Of a DNA stretch of 20,547 bases, positions 10,281 through 20,511 are shown piece after piece. The notes under the pieces were generated by a model. It was not told where the DNA came from, searched no databases, and worked only from the letters and a program-made list of their open reading frames with translations. The stretch comes from Mnemiopsis leidyi (lineage: Eukaryota; Ctenophora; Tentaculata; Lobata; Bolinopsidae). The DNA is taken from assembly GCA_000226015.1 (NCBI GenBank), contig JH152653.1, positions 46,367-66,913 on the forward strand. Direction: 5' to 3'. The number at the start of each line of letters is the position of its first letter. Positions within the stretch are counted from its first letter, which is position 1. A program made the translations under genes and the position numbers.

Positions 10281-10285
10281 CACAT
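10280..10285 (-). promoter_or_regulatory. Start-stop uORF overlapping a start codon
   Basis: On the minus strand the sequence AAAATGTGATGGCAG holds an ATG (10285-10283) followed at once by TGA (10282-10280). The A of TGA is the first base of the proposed main ATG at 10280. The upstream ATG has A at -3 and the main ATG has G at -3 and +4. Minimal AUG-stop uORFs are known to pause ribosomes and permit reinitiation. This applies only if the mRNA leader includes these bases. Confidence 0.4.
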
Positions 10286-11051
10286 TTTGAGGGGCAGGTA
10301 TCGAGAGGTAGAGAGAGTCCAGCGAAAATGCACACTTGCTAACGGGGTGAAGAATTTAGAGAAGATGGAGTGTCACTGTTAATGGAGGTGAAGATGTTCA
10401 AATATTGCAGTAATTCTTAGATTTACACTTGCACTTGAAGATTGTTTTTATTAAGTCGCTTGAAATCAATAAACTAAAAGTCACATCTAAACGAAAACTG
10501 ATTGTGTATAAAACGGTAAATAATGGCAAATTAAATAAGTGGAAACTTTAGGATCATATTTAAATCCAATTAACAATGTTACAATAATTTATGTACAGCT
10601 TATGATACAAGACGGAGACGGAATCTTTTAGTAACTGACTATTGAGGAGTAAAATTATGCAAGCATCAATGTTTAATTAAAGACGTGACAATTCTAGAAG
10701 TAAGTCCTACAGTCTACTTTTGTGAGCATTCCATATAGATCAATCTTCAATTGCGGTGAATCATCTGTCCATCTATGCACTTATAATAATTTAAAATGGT
10801 TTAAACTTTAAACAATTTAAAGCCCTTCACATTGACTATCAACACTATTTACACTATATAAAAGATTCTAATACTTAACAGTTATAAAACGTAATTCTGC
10901 AAATAAATAAATAATCCATGCTCTAGATAATAAACTTCACTGAATCTGAGTTTAGAATTTAATCTTCTACAAAAATTGCACAAACGAAAATATCTGAATC
11001 TGAACGAGATACTATCTGGATCCGATCTGAAACATAACGGAGATAATAACT
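10281..11051. other. AT-rich spacer with 3' flank and promoter
   Basis: This spacer lies between the stop of the C3orf20-like gene and the start of the coiled-coil gene. No coding exon was found. On the minus strand an ATTAAA-type signal near 10963-10958 lies about 90 bases past the stop, and an AATAAA lies near 10451-10446. Either could end the upstream transcript. Confidence 0.45.
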
Positions 11052-14000
11052 CTACCACCCGATGAGTGTGACGTCCTCCTTTCTTGTTAATGGAGTAAGT
11101 TTGGGAGCTATCCAGCCGCTTGTTTGTCCAAATTGCAGAGTCAGAATCTGAAATTTTCCGAGCGTTAACTTGCTATCGGAACATGGCGTAGAGTATACAG
11201 TACACGAGTGTTATATAATTTACAGAATACCATATAGCTACAATCACATGATATTACAGAGTCTACAAGAGTGTTTGCATATAATATCCAGTAATCATGC
11301 CCTCTACAGCTAGATCTATTTATAATACACAGACAAGTGTACAGCGCGATACAGATAAGAGGATTGAATTTCGTATCACTTAGTGTCCTGGTACCAACAC
11401 AATGGAACTTTAAAAGCTGCAAGTTCGAGAACAACTAAGATCCTTGACATCTACCATGTATTATCATTAAATTGGTATTTTAACTAAAGCTTTAGGGGCA
11501 GTCTATTGGGCAGCCGTAAGATATAAAACTTGGCAATTCAAAATGATTTAATACATGTTAAATTAGTTCCCTTAATGAGCAAATGAACTCGAAAATAAAA
11601 ATCGAACACACAAACGGACAAACAAACGAACAAACAAACAAACAAACAAACAAACAAACAAACAAACAAACAAACAAACAAACAAACAAACAAACGAACA
11701 TACCTGTCTAACTGTCTCATCAGCCTCGTCCCAACTTCTCATTCCAGTAAACTTGAAGTTGTTCGGTAAGAACTTCTCTTGTTCTGACAGTTTACCACAT
11801 TTGTACACCTGACAATAAACTATCAGTCCTTGTTCACACTACTGCAAAAAAGTTGTATGGCGGTAAAGTCGGATTTCTACTTTAATTAAAAATCGTTCTT
11901 ACCGAAATTTGTGAATCAGGAGGCGCATTCAAGAATGAATATTTTCTAAATTGTAGCTAAACGTAGTTCAACAAACAGACCATCGCTGCTAGCTCGAAAG
12001 TACTTGGCATTAATTATTGAACGTGGATAGGTTGTGTCATTTTCTGTTGACCGACAATATGCAGCATGCTTGAGGAGAAGGAGACCCGCATTATTCATGC
12101 AAATTTCTCAAGGGAGAAATGTTAGGGAAATATAGTATTGAATATTATAAACTAATGAATTAAAACCGTGACCGTTAGGCTTGATCCTCCATCGTTTCTA
12201 AATATCATGCATGCGCAGACGTTATGACCAGCCGACACAAAACCAATCAATAAATCAACTACCAACGTTGTATCCCCAACACCAACCAACTTTAATACAA
12301 TTATCCGACAGCTTTGAAATATTACACTGGAAATGAACAACATACATAACATAACGCCTAACTTTATGCGTTTCTAAGACTTATCAGAGCAGACAACTCG
12401 GCCGGGCAATAGCACTACAACCTCTAAACAGAAATTTAGCAGGCAGGTAGAAATATGGGCCCATAACATGAACAACTTCAAGTCCGATAGTCACGTGACA
12501 TATCCATGACAACAGTCACTCTTTTGGGCGACGTAAACCATGTAACCTGACGACAGTAAGACAAATACAATGGCACCTAAATATGAGTGCTCATATTAGG
12601 TTTACTTAAAAAATGTCACGAACCTGCTTCATGAAGTCCTTCTTAGCGTTGCCGTACCCGTTGAAGACCAGATCTGCAAAAACAAGCCTAGTTTTAGAGT
12701 AGATGAGGAACATGCCAGGCACCACGTTGTGTCTGTTCTTGAGCAGAGTGTTGGCTGACATGTCGTACCTCATCAGACGGTACTTGTCCTGGGTTGACTG
12801 GACGCACGGCTGGGAGCGACTGAAAAGATAAACTCAGCTGGAGATCTGCTTAGGAAATGTCAAAAACAGAACTCGATCCGAATGAACTACTTACGTTAAA
12901 AGGTTATATCATACGATGCTGATACATATCATACTAAAAAGGTATAATGTAATGCTACTTTAGATTGCTTGGTACACAGCTAGCCGCGTGTAAGATACCT
13001 GTAGTTGATACCGTAGGATATTTCCTCCATCATGGCGTCACAAGGGGTAGCCTCGGGGTGGCGACTGGAGTAGACAGACACCACTACTAACTGATCAGAA
13101 CACTCAGAGATAACGCGATCAAACTCCAAGTCAGATATTTGCGGCATCACCCTCCAATCACACTTGCCTGAGGGAGGGGACTGAACTTTAGAATATAGTA
13201 CAATACTTACATAGCCTTGGAGAAAAAGGGGGTAGTGTAAAAATGAAGTAATAGCAAATGTACATAATAAACTGTCGAACTTACACATCATTTCTTCATT
13301 GGTAGCCAAGAAGACTTTCATTGCGATGGGGCAAGTCCGAGTGAGTCTCTTCCTTGGAGATTTAATCCTACTACAGGCTGATGAGCTCCTTACTTTCCAG
13401 TGCTTCTTCTTCGGATCTCTTCTCTCAGGGAAGATCAGGTACGGAGCACTGTTCAAGTTGATGGTTACACAAGTCTTCTTCTTGCACCCGCCAGATATCG
13501 TCTTGAACCCAGCAGGTAGTTTCAGAAGAGTCGTTTCTGAGTCGCTGGCTCCTTTAGAAGCTTTAGACGCGGCAGATACGGCCCGACTGTTTCTCTGACT
13601 CGTCCTGCCTAGAGATAACTCCTGACGGAAATTAAGTAAGATCTCGTCTACTGTCTTGACAATTTTCTTGGAGGTGTTGATGAGGTACCTGTCTGTTGGG
13701 TCGGCTAGGGAGTGTTTGTGGGGGTATAACAGCTCCTCTGTCTCAGAGTCATCGGTTACTCGAGTAGAACTTATCCGTTTCTGGCGGAGTCGTCGTCTGT
13801 TGCGGGTTTTAGGAGCGTTCAGGATCGTCTGAGCTGTAACCGACCTAAAAGCGACATTGGACATCATCACAGGAGACTGGACCGTGTCGTCGGTAGGAAT
13901 TTTAGCGGTTTTGACGTTGATGAAGACACATTCATCCGAGAGTTGGAGATGGAGATTAACTTCACCACTAGACATGAAGAAAAGGGTGAGGAAATCGTTA

Positions 14001-16583
14001 ATAGTGAGCAGGAAGTCGTCAGTGTCGACACTGTTCCATGACCAAGATTTACAGGGGACCCCTTCCTCGTTGTACACACAACCACCAAGTATAGTGGAGA
14101 GGAATGCCGGAGTTTTGTGATTGTACCAGCAACTCCCAACTCCAGACGGGTTGAAGGAAGCTACGATGAAATCTGACTGGAGGTGATGGAAGATGTTGAT
14201 GGTCCTCGTGAAATCTTGCTCTTTTTGGAGTGGAAAGTTTGACAGTACACAGCACACCGAGCCATTTGGATAGTACAGGGTAGTGCTCCCATCAGGAAAC
14301 GCAAAGATAAACTGAGAGCTCATGTCTTGGGGAACTTCAGTTACAAAACCCACTTTGTGTCGACTCGACCAGCTGAAGGGTCTCCGACTTTTGTACGGCT
14401 CGCTCTCGAACTCGGAATAGTACTTGATGAGAGAGGGGTACTTCTGCTGGTTTTCCTTCTTTACTTCAGCAGCCATGTTCATCTTGCACTTCTGTAGACG
14501 CTCCAGCAGGTACTTCACCAGCGACCTGTCCTTCAGTTCTCCTTCAGTCTGGTTTATAATCCAACCTTTAGCCGCACAGTTTTGATTGATTAGAGAGAAA
14601 TTTATGGTAGTGTTGTGCGGCTGTATCTCGTATAAGTGTTCCATTTCCTTTCTTCTCAGCCCAGATCTCTCTTTTCCCAAACGACTCCCGGCGTCTGACT
14701 GCTGGTTGTTCTCTAGATACAGATCCTCGATGATATCGCTCTGGTCAGACAACATGTTTCTACGACGTGCTGACTCCCGCCGCGCACTCTTGATTCCTCC
14801 GTAGATAGTTCCCTCGTTAGAACGGCTACTGGTGCCACCATCAGTTTCTCCACCAGAGAACAGAGTCTTTTGCCTCCTGCTGTACCTGAATTGAGCAAAT
14901 TGGTTACAAAGATAGAACATCTCACACAACAGTTAAACGATTTAAATTTGGGATTATTGCTGTTTATATTACTTAACTTATCAAAAATATTTTGGGCTTG
15001 ACTTTATAATTGCAACAAATTTCTTTAATAGGCTGATAGTCAGACATCGATAATTCGGACCAATAAGAATAATTATCGACACTCAACGACTTATGAGTCA
15101 CCGCTAACCGATAATTATGATTACTGATCCACTGTCAAGTTAAAAGATAGCAGCAGTCCAACAAGCACGCCGTCTTCAATTTGCATACTTTCATTCTGGC
15201 ATGCACTCCAGTTACTCCACACACACTGTACAGTACACAAATTATAAAATCATACTAACCGAGATTTTCCGCTCCTCGAGCCGTCGAAGGACTGTGTGAG
15301 TTCTGATACTTGAGAGTTGAGCTTGCCGGCGGCAGCATCACGAGGATTCTGTGGGGGCGAGCCGCGCTGCCACTCACGGTATTCAACCTCGGTGTCCGCA
15401 GTCAGTTTGTAGAAGTTAGAAAGAAAAACATCACGTGACTCACCAGGAACCATCTCAGGCTGGATTGTAAAGTTTTCTTTGGCAAGGAGCTCAAGTGTTC
15501 GGCTCAGCTCATCAAACAGATCACCTGAGATAGATGACATGAGCTGTGTATAATATCTAACTGACAATATTGAAGTTTTAGCTATCTAAATTATCTATAA
15601 AAATTGAAGTCCATCAACTGTAGTTTAAAATATTCCATGTTTACTCAAAATTATCAGTACACTTAAAGTTATCAGGTGGCGAAGGGCAAATTTTAAAATT
15701 TTCAAGGCCATAAAATATTAAAATAGATAGAGGTCTTCTTGTAATAAGTTATTAGTTGCATAATCAACAGATTTAAAGCAGAGAAAAGCTGATAAAACAA
15801 TATTCATAGCTACCTGATTGACCCTTCAACATCTGATACTTCTCATGAAGAGTAATTTTCTGAGTAGGACTGGGATCAATCTTGTCAAATGTCAAAATAG
15901 CCTGTTTTAACAACGGTAGAAACTTGTGCAAGCTTGGTGTGGTGCTTGTGAGCGAGGTTCCGTCCTGAAGAAACAACCTGGCATCCTCCTCAATACGTGA
16001 AACAAGCTCGTGATTGTAGTGCGAGATTCGCGTTTCTCTTGTTTCTGATTCTAAAGTTGTTCCGGGTCTACTTTTTGTTTCATCTGTAACCGTATCCTTC
16101 TCGAGCTTGCTCTTGGCAGAGTCTTGTTTAGTGAGAGATACTTCCTCTTCCAGAGACTCGACTAGACTGAGAGATTTACGTGGTCGTCGTACAAACTCAG
16201 TTTCGTCGTGCTGGAAAAAGTAGATGGGGCCCCCAACAACCATCTCATTTGCATCTTTTTCTGAGAAGTTTGCACTAAGTATGTGGAAACAAACAAGATT
16301 CAATTTCTCTTTGTTATTTTCATATTTTTCAAACTGAGATGAATGATTTCTAGAAATTTTTGATAAATAAGTATTATCTAATCAACTATATCCAAAATGC
16401 TTACATAAAAGTACAGATTGAGCCATGAAACATTCATAATAAATAAATTTAAAGAAAAATCGCATAAAATAGAGTACAATGAGGTTAAAATAATGTGCTG
16501 TCATCAGTGTCATCAAATTTGTAGGTGCATTCACGCAATACTTCAGTCTCTCGGTTCAACTTGCTGGTGCTGAGATCTGACAT
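11052..16583 (-). CDS. C3orf20-like protein with FAM194 domain, about 975 aa
   Basis: Exons: 16583-16535 (tentative), 16260-15814, 15524-15260, 14885-13285, 13167-12999, 12819-12624, 11808-11704 and 11147-11052. All are joined at GT...AG with matching phases and end in TAG after LIGW. If exon 1 is wrong, an in-frame ATG at 16243 gives 953 aa; human C3orf20 is about 900 aa. The FAM194 domain lies at about residues 434-584. Its visible marks are FIFAFPDGSTTLYYPNGS, then IVASFNPSGVGSCWYN and a G...KSWSW stretch. The N-terminal third is charged and low in complexity. Residues about 600-760 are basic and Ser-rich (RNRRRLRQKR). The C-terminal exons encode a second conserved-looking region, including CKCDWRVMP, KYRLMRYDMS and FADLVFNGYG. 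No signal peptide or membrane helix is seen. The molecular function of the family is not established. Family membership is fairly certain; exon 1 is the weak point. Confidence 0.85.
11611..11700. repeat. (CAAA)n tetranucleotide microsatellite
   Basis: About twenty CAAA units run here, with a few CGAA/CGGA variants at the edges. On the minus, transcribed strand it reads (TTTG)n and starts within about six bases of the splice donor CAG|GTATGT at 11704/11703. It lies wholly in the last intron of the C3orf20-like gene. The Val-Cys-Leu-Phe reading frames across it are artefacts. Confidence 0.95.
11809..12623 (-). other. Long intron of the C3orf20-like gene
   Basis: This 815-base intron runs from the donor AAGCAG|GTTCGT to the acceptor TTATTGTCAG. 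I saw no exon inside. It contains a 10-bp palindrome GTCACGTGAC at 12490-12499 and a perfect ATGCAAAT octamer near 12097-12104. Both are single short matches with no proof of function. Confidence 0.5.
13168..13284 (-). other. 117-base intron without stop codons
   Basis: The donor ATGATGT|GTAAGT and the acceptor CCCTCCCTCAG|GC flank 117 bases, exactly 39 codons. No in-frame stop occurs, so the open frame of the large exon runs straight through to 12980. I call it an intron for three reasons. Both splice sites are near consensus. The encoded insert is hydrophobic and rich in Phe, Leu and Tyr, unlike its flanks. Joining keeps the frame, giving CKCDW. Confidence 0.75.
14886..15259 (-). other. Intron 3 of the C3orf20-like gene
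   Basis: This is an AT-rich intron with donor TCTCG|GTTAGT and acceptor CTCAATTCAG. It contains imperfect inverted copies of a cgataattat string near 15070-15120, but no coding signal. Confidence 0.6.
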
Positions 16584-16658
16584 TTTAGCTCTTTCTGATC
16601 TATTCTCCGGCGACGATTTCGTTCCTTAATTTTCTCTGTTACTTCAAAGTGAATCGTC

Positions 16659-18967
16659 TCACAAATCGTCATCATCGTCGTCGTCACTACCGAATATGTT
16701 CTTCGCCTCGTCCTCTGCTTCCTCCTCTTCATCGGATGACGGTGTGGGAGTCTTGTCTTTCTCTGGACTGTTCTTCTCTTCCGCATCTCCTGAGTTCGGA
16801 AATTTTGTTAAGTTGCTGTGAACCTGGACAATGGACATAACATCATGACAAATGCATTAAACACCTCTTGAAGCAATTTTAGATTTTCGCCATGATTTAT
16901 TCACACTTTGAAAGCAACGTGTGTTTATGTTTGCAACTTACCGTTATTATTATCGTTATCTGGTGACATGATCTTGGAACTCGGACTACCGAAATCGTTA
17001 TCACTGTCCCCATCTTCCTTCTTATCAGGAGGAGCAACTTGTTCTTCAATCTCTTCTTCTACTTCTTCGTCTATCTCTGCTTTCTCGAGTGCTTTCATTC
17101 GTATTTCCTGAGATGTCAAATACTTGAGCTGTAAATTTAACTAAAATTTAAAATTTGGTTTTGATAATCTATGAAATTAGCCAAATTTCTAATCATATTA
17201 AATATTAGTAATGTAGGATTTTCATAATGAAATATAACAACAACCAAAAAGCAGTGGTGAGATATAAACAAAACTTACCATCTGTTGTATTTCAGACTCT
17301 TGTAACTCTCGAGGTTTGACTACAAGTTTGATCTTGTTTCTCTTTTTACCCTTGTATCTCCGTTTTGCCAGCTTTACACGAGTTCCCAGCTCGTTGTAAT
17401 ACACATTACCATCTCGCCACACAATGAAAAACTTCTCCTCGTACCTGAGCAAATCTAAATTAGAAATTTGGATTATTATCTCACACTGAAATAAACAATT
17501 CTGTTGGCTCTTGACTGTTATCTTGGTTGTTAATTGTTCATTTAATGACCAACCCTTTGCTGGCCTCGTCTTTGTTAACAGTCCAGTTGTACTCCCTAGC
17601 TAGCTTATACTCTAAGCTCTCAATCTCGTCCTTGTTTCCCTCTTCTAGCTTGGACATGGTGTCGTTGGTTGGCAGGAAATACACGACAAACTGGTTACCT
17701 TCATCGTCTACCATTCCTGAACAGATGTAAGTGTCATTCCAGGAAGCAATGGCACATTTCTCTGACACGTTTTGAGCAACAGAGATGCTAAAGCAACATC
17801 TTTTAAATCAGCGATTACTTATTAGATACTTAAACAAACTAATACTGAGTGTATAATATGTACAACATACAGATAATTAAATTCAGATAATTTACCTCTG
17901 ATCATAGCATTGTCCATCTTTTTATCGAGATTTAAAAGATCATTCTCATCAAAGCCAATGGGAAACGGTTTTGTGTCAAATGCAACTTGTGAAAACGGAT
18001 ACTTCCAATATTCAAAGTCAGGGTAGATGGGACAACTTTCAACAGGATAAACTCCATTCTTTCTGTTAGGAACTGTGTGGGTAGCAGCTTCAAAAGTATT
18101 TTCAATAGCTTCAATTTGAGATTCTCGGTCCTTGTAGATGTCCTTGTTTTGTAACTTTTTCCTGGCACCAAGACCAACTTTGTTCTCTGTGCCGATGCCA
18201 AGATTTTGAAACTGTCTGTAATCTGATGATATGTACTCAGTGCGCCTAAGCCATGATACTCTATGACCTTTCCGCTGACTTTTCACTTGGTCTGCAGCAG
18301 GAACCACCTGGATAAATAAAAGTTTTATATTTCACACATAACATCCATAGAGTAAGCCACATGCAGTACAAATATTATATTCAAAACAAATTTGTTAAAA
18401 AATAATTCCATCTTCAAACAGAGTAGGGTATTTTTAGGTTCTGTAGAAGATTATTTGATTTTACTCACCTCGTCCTCTAAAAGCTTTTCATCAACTTCGT
18501 TAAAGTTAGACACCTCAGCATCATTGTCACAGTCCATGGAAATAAGATCAATGTCCAAACCAAGATCTGCCTCAGTATGAAGCTCATGCTTGTAGTTGCC
18601 TTCCAATGATGTGTGTTTGTACTGAAAATATAGCATGTATAATTACTTCTATTAGTGGCTAACAAGCCTAGCACTCTGGTTTGTGTGTTATGTTATCTTC
18701 ATAATTTATACCCAGCTAAACTACCAAAAAGTTGGTGTCAGAAATAAAGTACTTTTTTAATTCTGATCCTTAATTAGCTGCTTAAGCACCAAAATATAAA
18801 ATTAGCAAGTATTAAAATACCTTTACAAACCGATGAGGATCAAAGGGATAAGTTAGGAATTTTGGATCAAAAGGTATATCAGGAAGCTTGTTACAATATT
18901 TTACTCGGCATAACAAGTCCTTTTGTCTCTCCTTGTTAGAGCTGCTAGAGGATCTTGGAACTACCAT
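16659..18967 (-). CDS. PAF1: RNA polymerase II-associated factor 1 (PAF1)
   Basis: PAF1 is a core subunit of the nuclear PAF1 complex (with CTR9, LEO1, CDC73 and others), which rides on RNA polymerase II and promotes elongation and co-transcriptional histone modification. Seven exons: 18967-18821, 18621-18469, 18307-17896, 17716-17554, 17444-17279, 17128-16942 and 16789-16659. They join with consistent phases into 452 codons plus TGA. Family landmarks in order: [18 protein letters not shown] (about 20-37), [27 protein letters not shown], a WLRRTEYIS motif, [13 protein letters not shown], then [28 protein letters not shown] and [16 protein letters not shown]. The C-terminus is acidic ([10 protein letters not shown], then [11 protein letters not shown]), as in the family but shorter; human PAF1 is 531 aa. 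The ATG lies four bases after an AATATCAG, so a non-coding or short coding 5' exon may exist upstream. Identity is very certain; only the exact start is open. Confidence 0.97.
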
Positions 18968-19000
18968 ATCCTGATATTTATGTTGGAAATAACAATTTAA

Positions 19001-19600
19001 GAGGGGGACAGGAGAAGAGGGGTAAAGGGGGAGAAGGGAGAAAGGGGTAAAGGATCAAAAATGCAAAGCATCCAGAAATTCCAGACAAGCCTTAAAGAAG
19101 GTGGAGTAGGGGAGAGGAGGAGAGGGGTAGAGCTCAAGGGTTTAGAGGAAAGGGGGTAGTGGGAAGGGGAAGGGGAGAAGGGGAAAGGATCTAAAACGTA
19201 ACGCTTGAAATATTCCAGACGGGGACTTAAGAAATGTGAAGAGGGAAGAGAAGGAGAGGAGAGGGGACAGGAGGAGAGGGGGATAGGGGAAAGCTTAAGG
19301 GGAATGGGGAAAGGGAAGGGGGAGAGGGGAACGCTAAATGGTAAAGGGAGAAAGGGGGAAGGGGGAAAGGGGAGAGGATCGAAAATGCAAAGCATCCACA
19401 TATTCCAAACGAGAACTTAAAGAATGTGAAGAGGCCGACTGGAGGGGAGGATAGGAGAGGGGAAAGGAGGAAAGGGAGAGAACGAGGAAGGGGGATTGGA
19501 AGAGGTGGGCAGGGGAAATGATCAAAATGCAAAGCATCCAAAAATTCCAGACCAGAACTTAAAGAAGGTGGAGAGGGGGAGAGGAGGTGAGGCGAGGGGG
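19001..19600. repeat. Purine-rich tandem repeat with four conserved cores
   Basis: The plus strand is almost pure A/G (gggagaaagggg-type). It is interrupted by four related non-purine cores starting near 19051, 19186, 19375 and 19518, so the period varies from about 135 to 190 bp. Cores 1, 3 and 4 share atgcaaagcatcca followed by attcca-ac and a cttaaag string; core 2 is more diverged. Closely spaced runs of three to five G near 19019-19047 fit a G-quadruplex pattern, and the homopurine strand could form triplex DNA. Apparent proline/serine/leucine-rich reading frames on the minus strand are compositional artefacts. Confidence 0.9.
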
Positions 19601-20162
19601 CAGAATGCTTAACAGCAATTCAGAATTAGAGTAAGAGATACGAACGCAGGTGCAATGATTTAATACAGTAAAATGCAACTGTAAGATAATGATTTGTTCG
19701 CATGAGTATATATAATGTAAGATAATGAGTCAGACGTATAACTGGGAAACCGTGATGGAACGTTAAATGAGTAGGGTCTTTGTTCAAGGATCAAGAACCT
19801 TCCAGGTGCCCCTTCAGTAGTAACTGTTAAAGTCTGGGTACATGTGTAACAAAGAATGAAAGCGTTTAAATGGCATCTACTTGCTACGTCAGATTCTTCA
19901 GTTTTAAAGTTGACAATTAGTAAGTAGACTGTTTCTTAGCAGAATTATAATGATCAGAAAGGTAATTTTTACTGATTGAATGCGATGGAGCCTCAAAATA
20001 TCGTTTATTCATAACGTGAGGCATCTGGACTTATAACTGATTACTGATGCGTTAACAATTTCAAAATCATTATCTGAATGAATCTGGGATTTTGAAATGA
20101 TACAGTCATACAACTGGAAAATCTTATGACAGCGCTCGATTTTATCTTAATAAATTTGACAG

Positions 20163-20207
20163 AGCGCCGCGCGTTTCTGGTCTCAGGTCACTGATATTGA
20201 CGCGTCA
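20163..20207. promoter_or_regulatory. GC-rich patch with TGACGCGTCA palindrome
   Basis: GCGCCGCGCG at about 20164-20173 and the 10-bp palindrome TGACGCGTCA at 20198-20207 stand out in AT-rich DNA. TGACG half-sites are bound by CREB/ATF-type bZIP factors. The patch is about 300 bases before the plus-strand start at 20512. A promoter role is inferred from position and composition only. Confidence 0.2.
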
Positions 20208-20511
20208 TGTTCTAAAGCATGCGGTTTTAAACTATTTCAACACTACAAATTAAATACATTTATTGAGGATGTGGAAAGACTGAGCAGTGCCGTGATAAAG
20301 CACTTGCAGGCCGAAATCAAGTACAGCAGGTTGGCCACCTGATCAACTGCCTATAGTGATAAGGCCCGAACAGTCCTGAATTTTAGACCTCTCTACGTGC
20401 AGGAGCACACCACATTATCACGGGGAGTCAGACCCTTAAGTCTGAACTCTAAAGGAAAGTAGTACACTTGTCTCTGTACATTTTTTGCTGTTACAGCTTT
20501 CTTTGGTCACC

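Larger units (their letters stand above)
18968..20511. other. Upstream region shared by PAF1 and a divergent gene
   Basis: The left part (19000-19600) is the purine-rich repeat described separately. The right part, 19600-20511, is ordinary AT-rich DNA. It has a direct repeat of tgtaagataatga near 19680 and 19709, a short inverted repeat (atttcaaaatc / gattttgaaat) near 20055-20100, and a small GC-rich patch near 20163-20207. PAF1 promoter elements should lie here, but no TATA box or initiator could be fixed. Confidence 0.5.

Noticed and set aside
10062..10283. Coiled-coil gene start at GTG 10283
   Set aside because: This is a GTG one codon before the ATG. Animal nuclear genes start at ATG, so 10280 is used.
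11538..11808. Phe-Val-Cys-Leu repeat protein on the minus strand
   Set aside because: It is translation of the (TTTG)n intronic repeat. The non-repeat part up to 11808 is a real exon of the C3orf20-like gene that ends at 11704.
13299..13598. 99-codon plus-strand frame
   Set aside because: It is antisense to the large C3orf20-like exon, which has clear family motifs; it is a shadow frame. The same holds for 13857-14120 and 14586-14804.
12980..14929. A single uninterrupted 649-codon gene
   Set aside because: The two ends are intron sequence after the splice sites at 14885 and 12999, and an internal 117-base intron is likely. The exon joins extend it on both sides with matching phase and family-like sequence.
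15050..15125. Inverted taattatcg strings as a mobile element
   Set aside because: The arms are short and AT-rich, with mismatches and no target duplication; they are compatible with chance.
18997..19541. Pro/Ser/Leu/Phe-rich open frames on the minus strand
   Set aside because: A pyrimidine-only strand gives long stop-free frames in all phases; the four cores break the pattern, and no splice or start signals fit.
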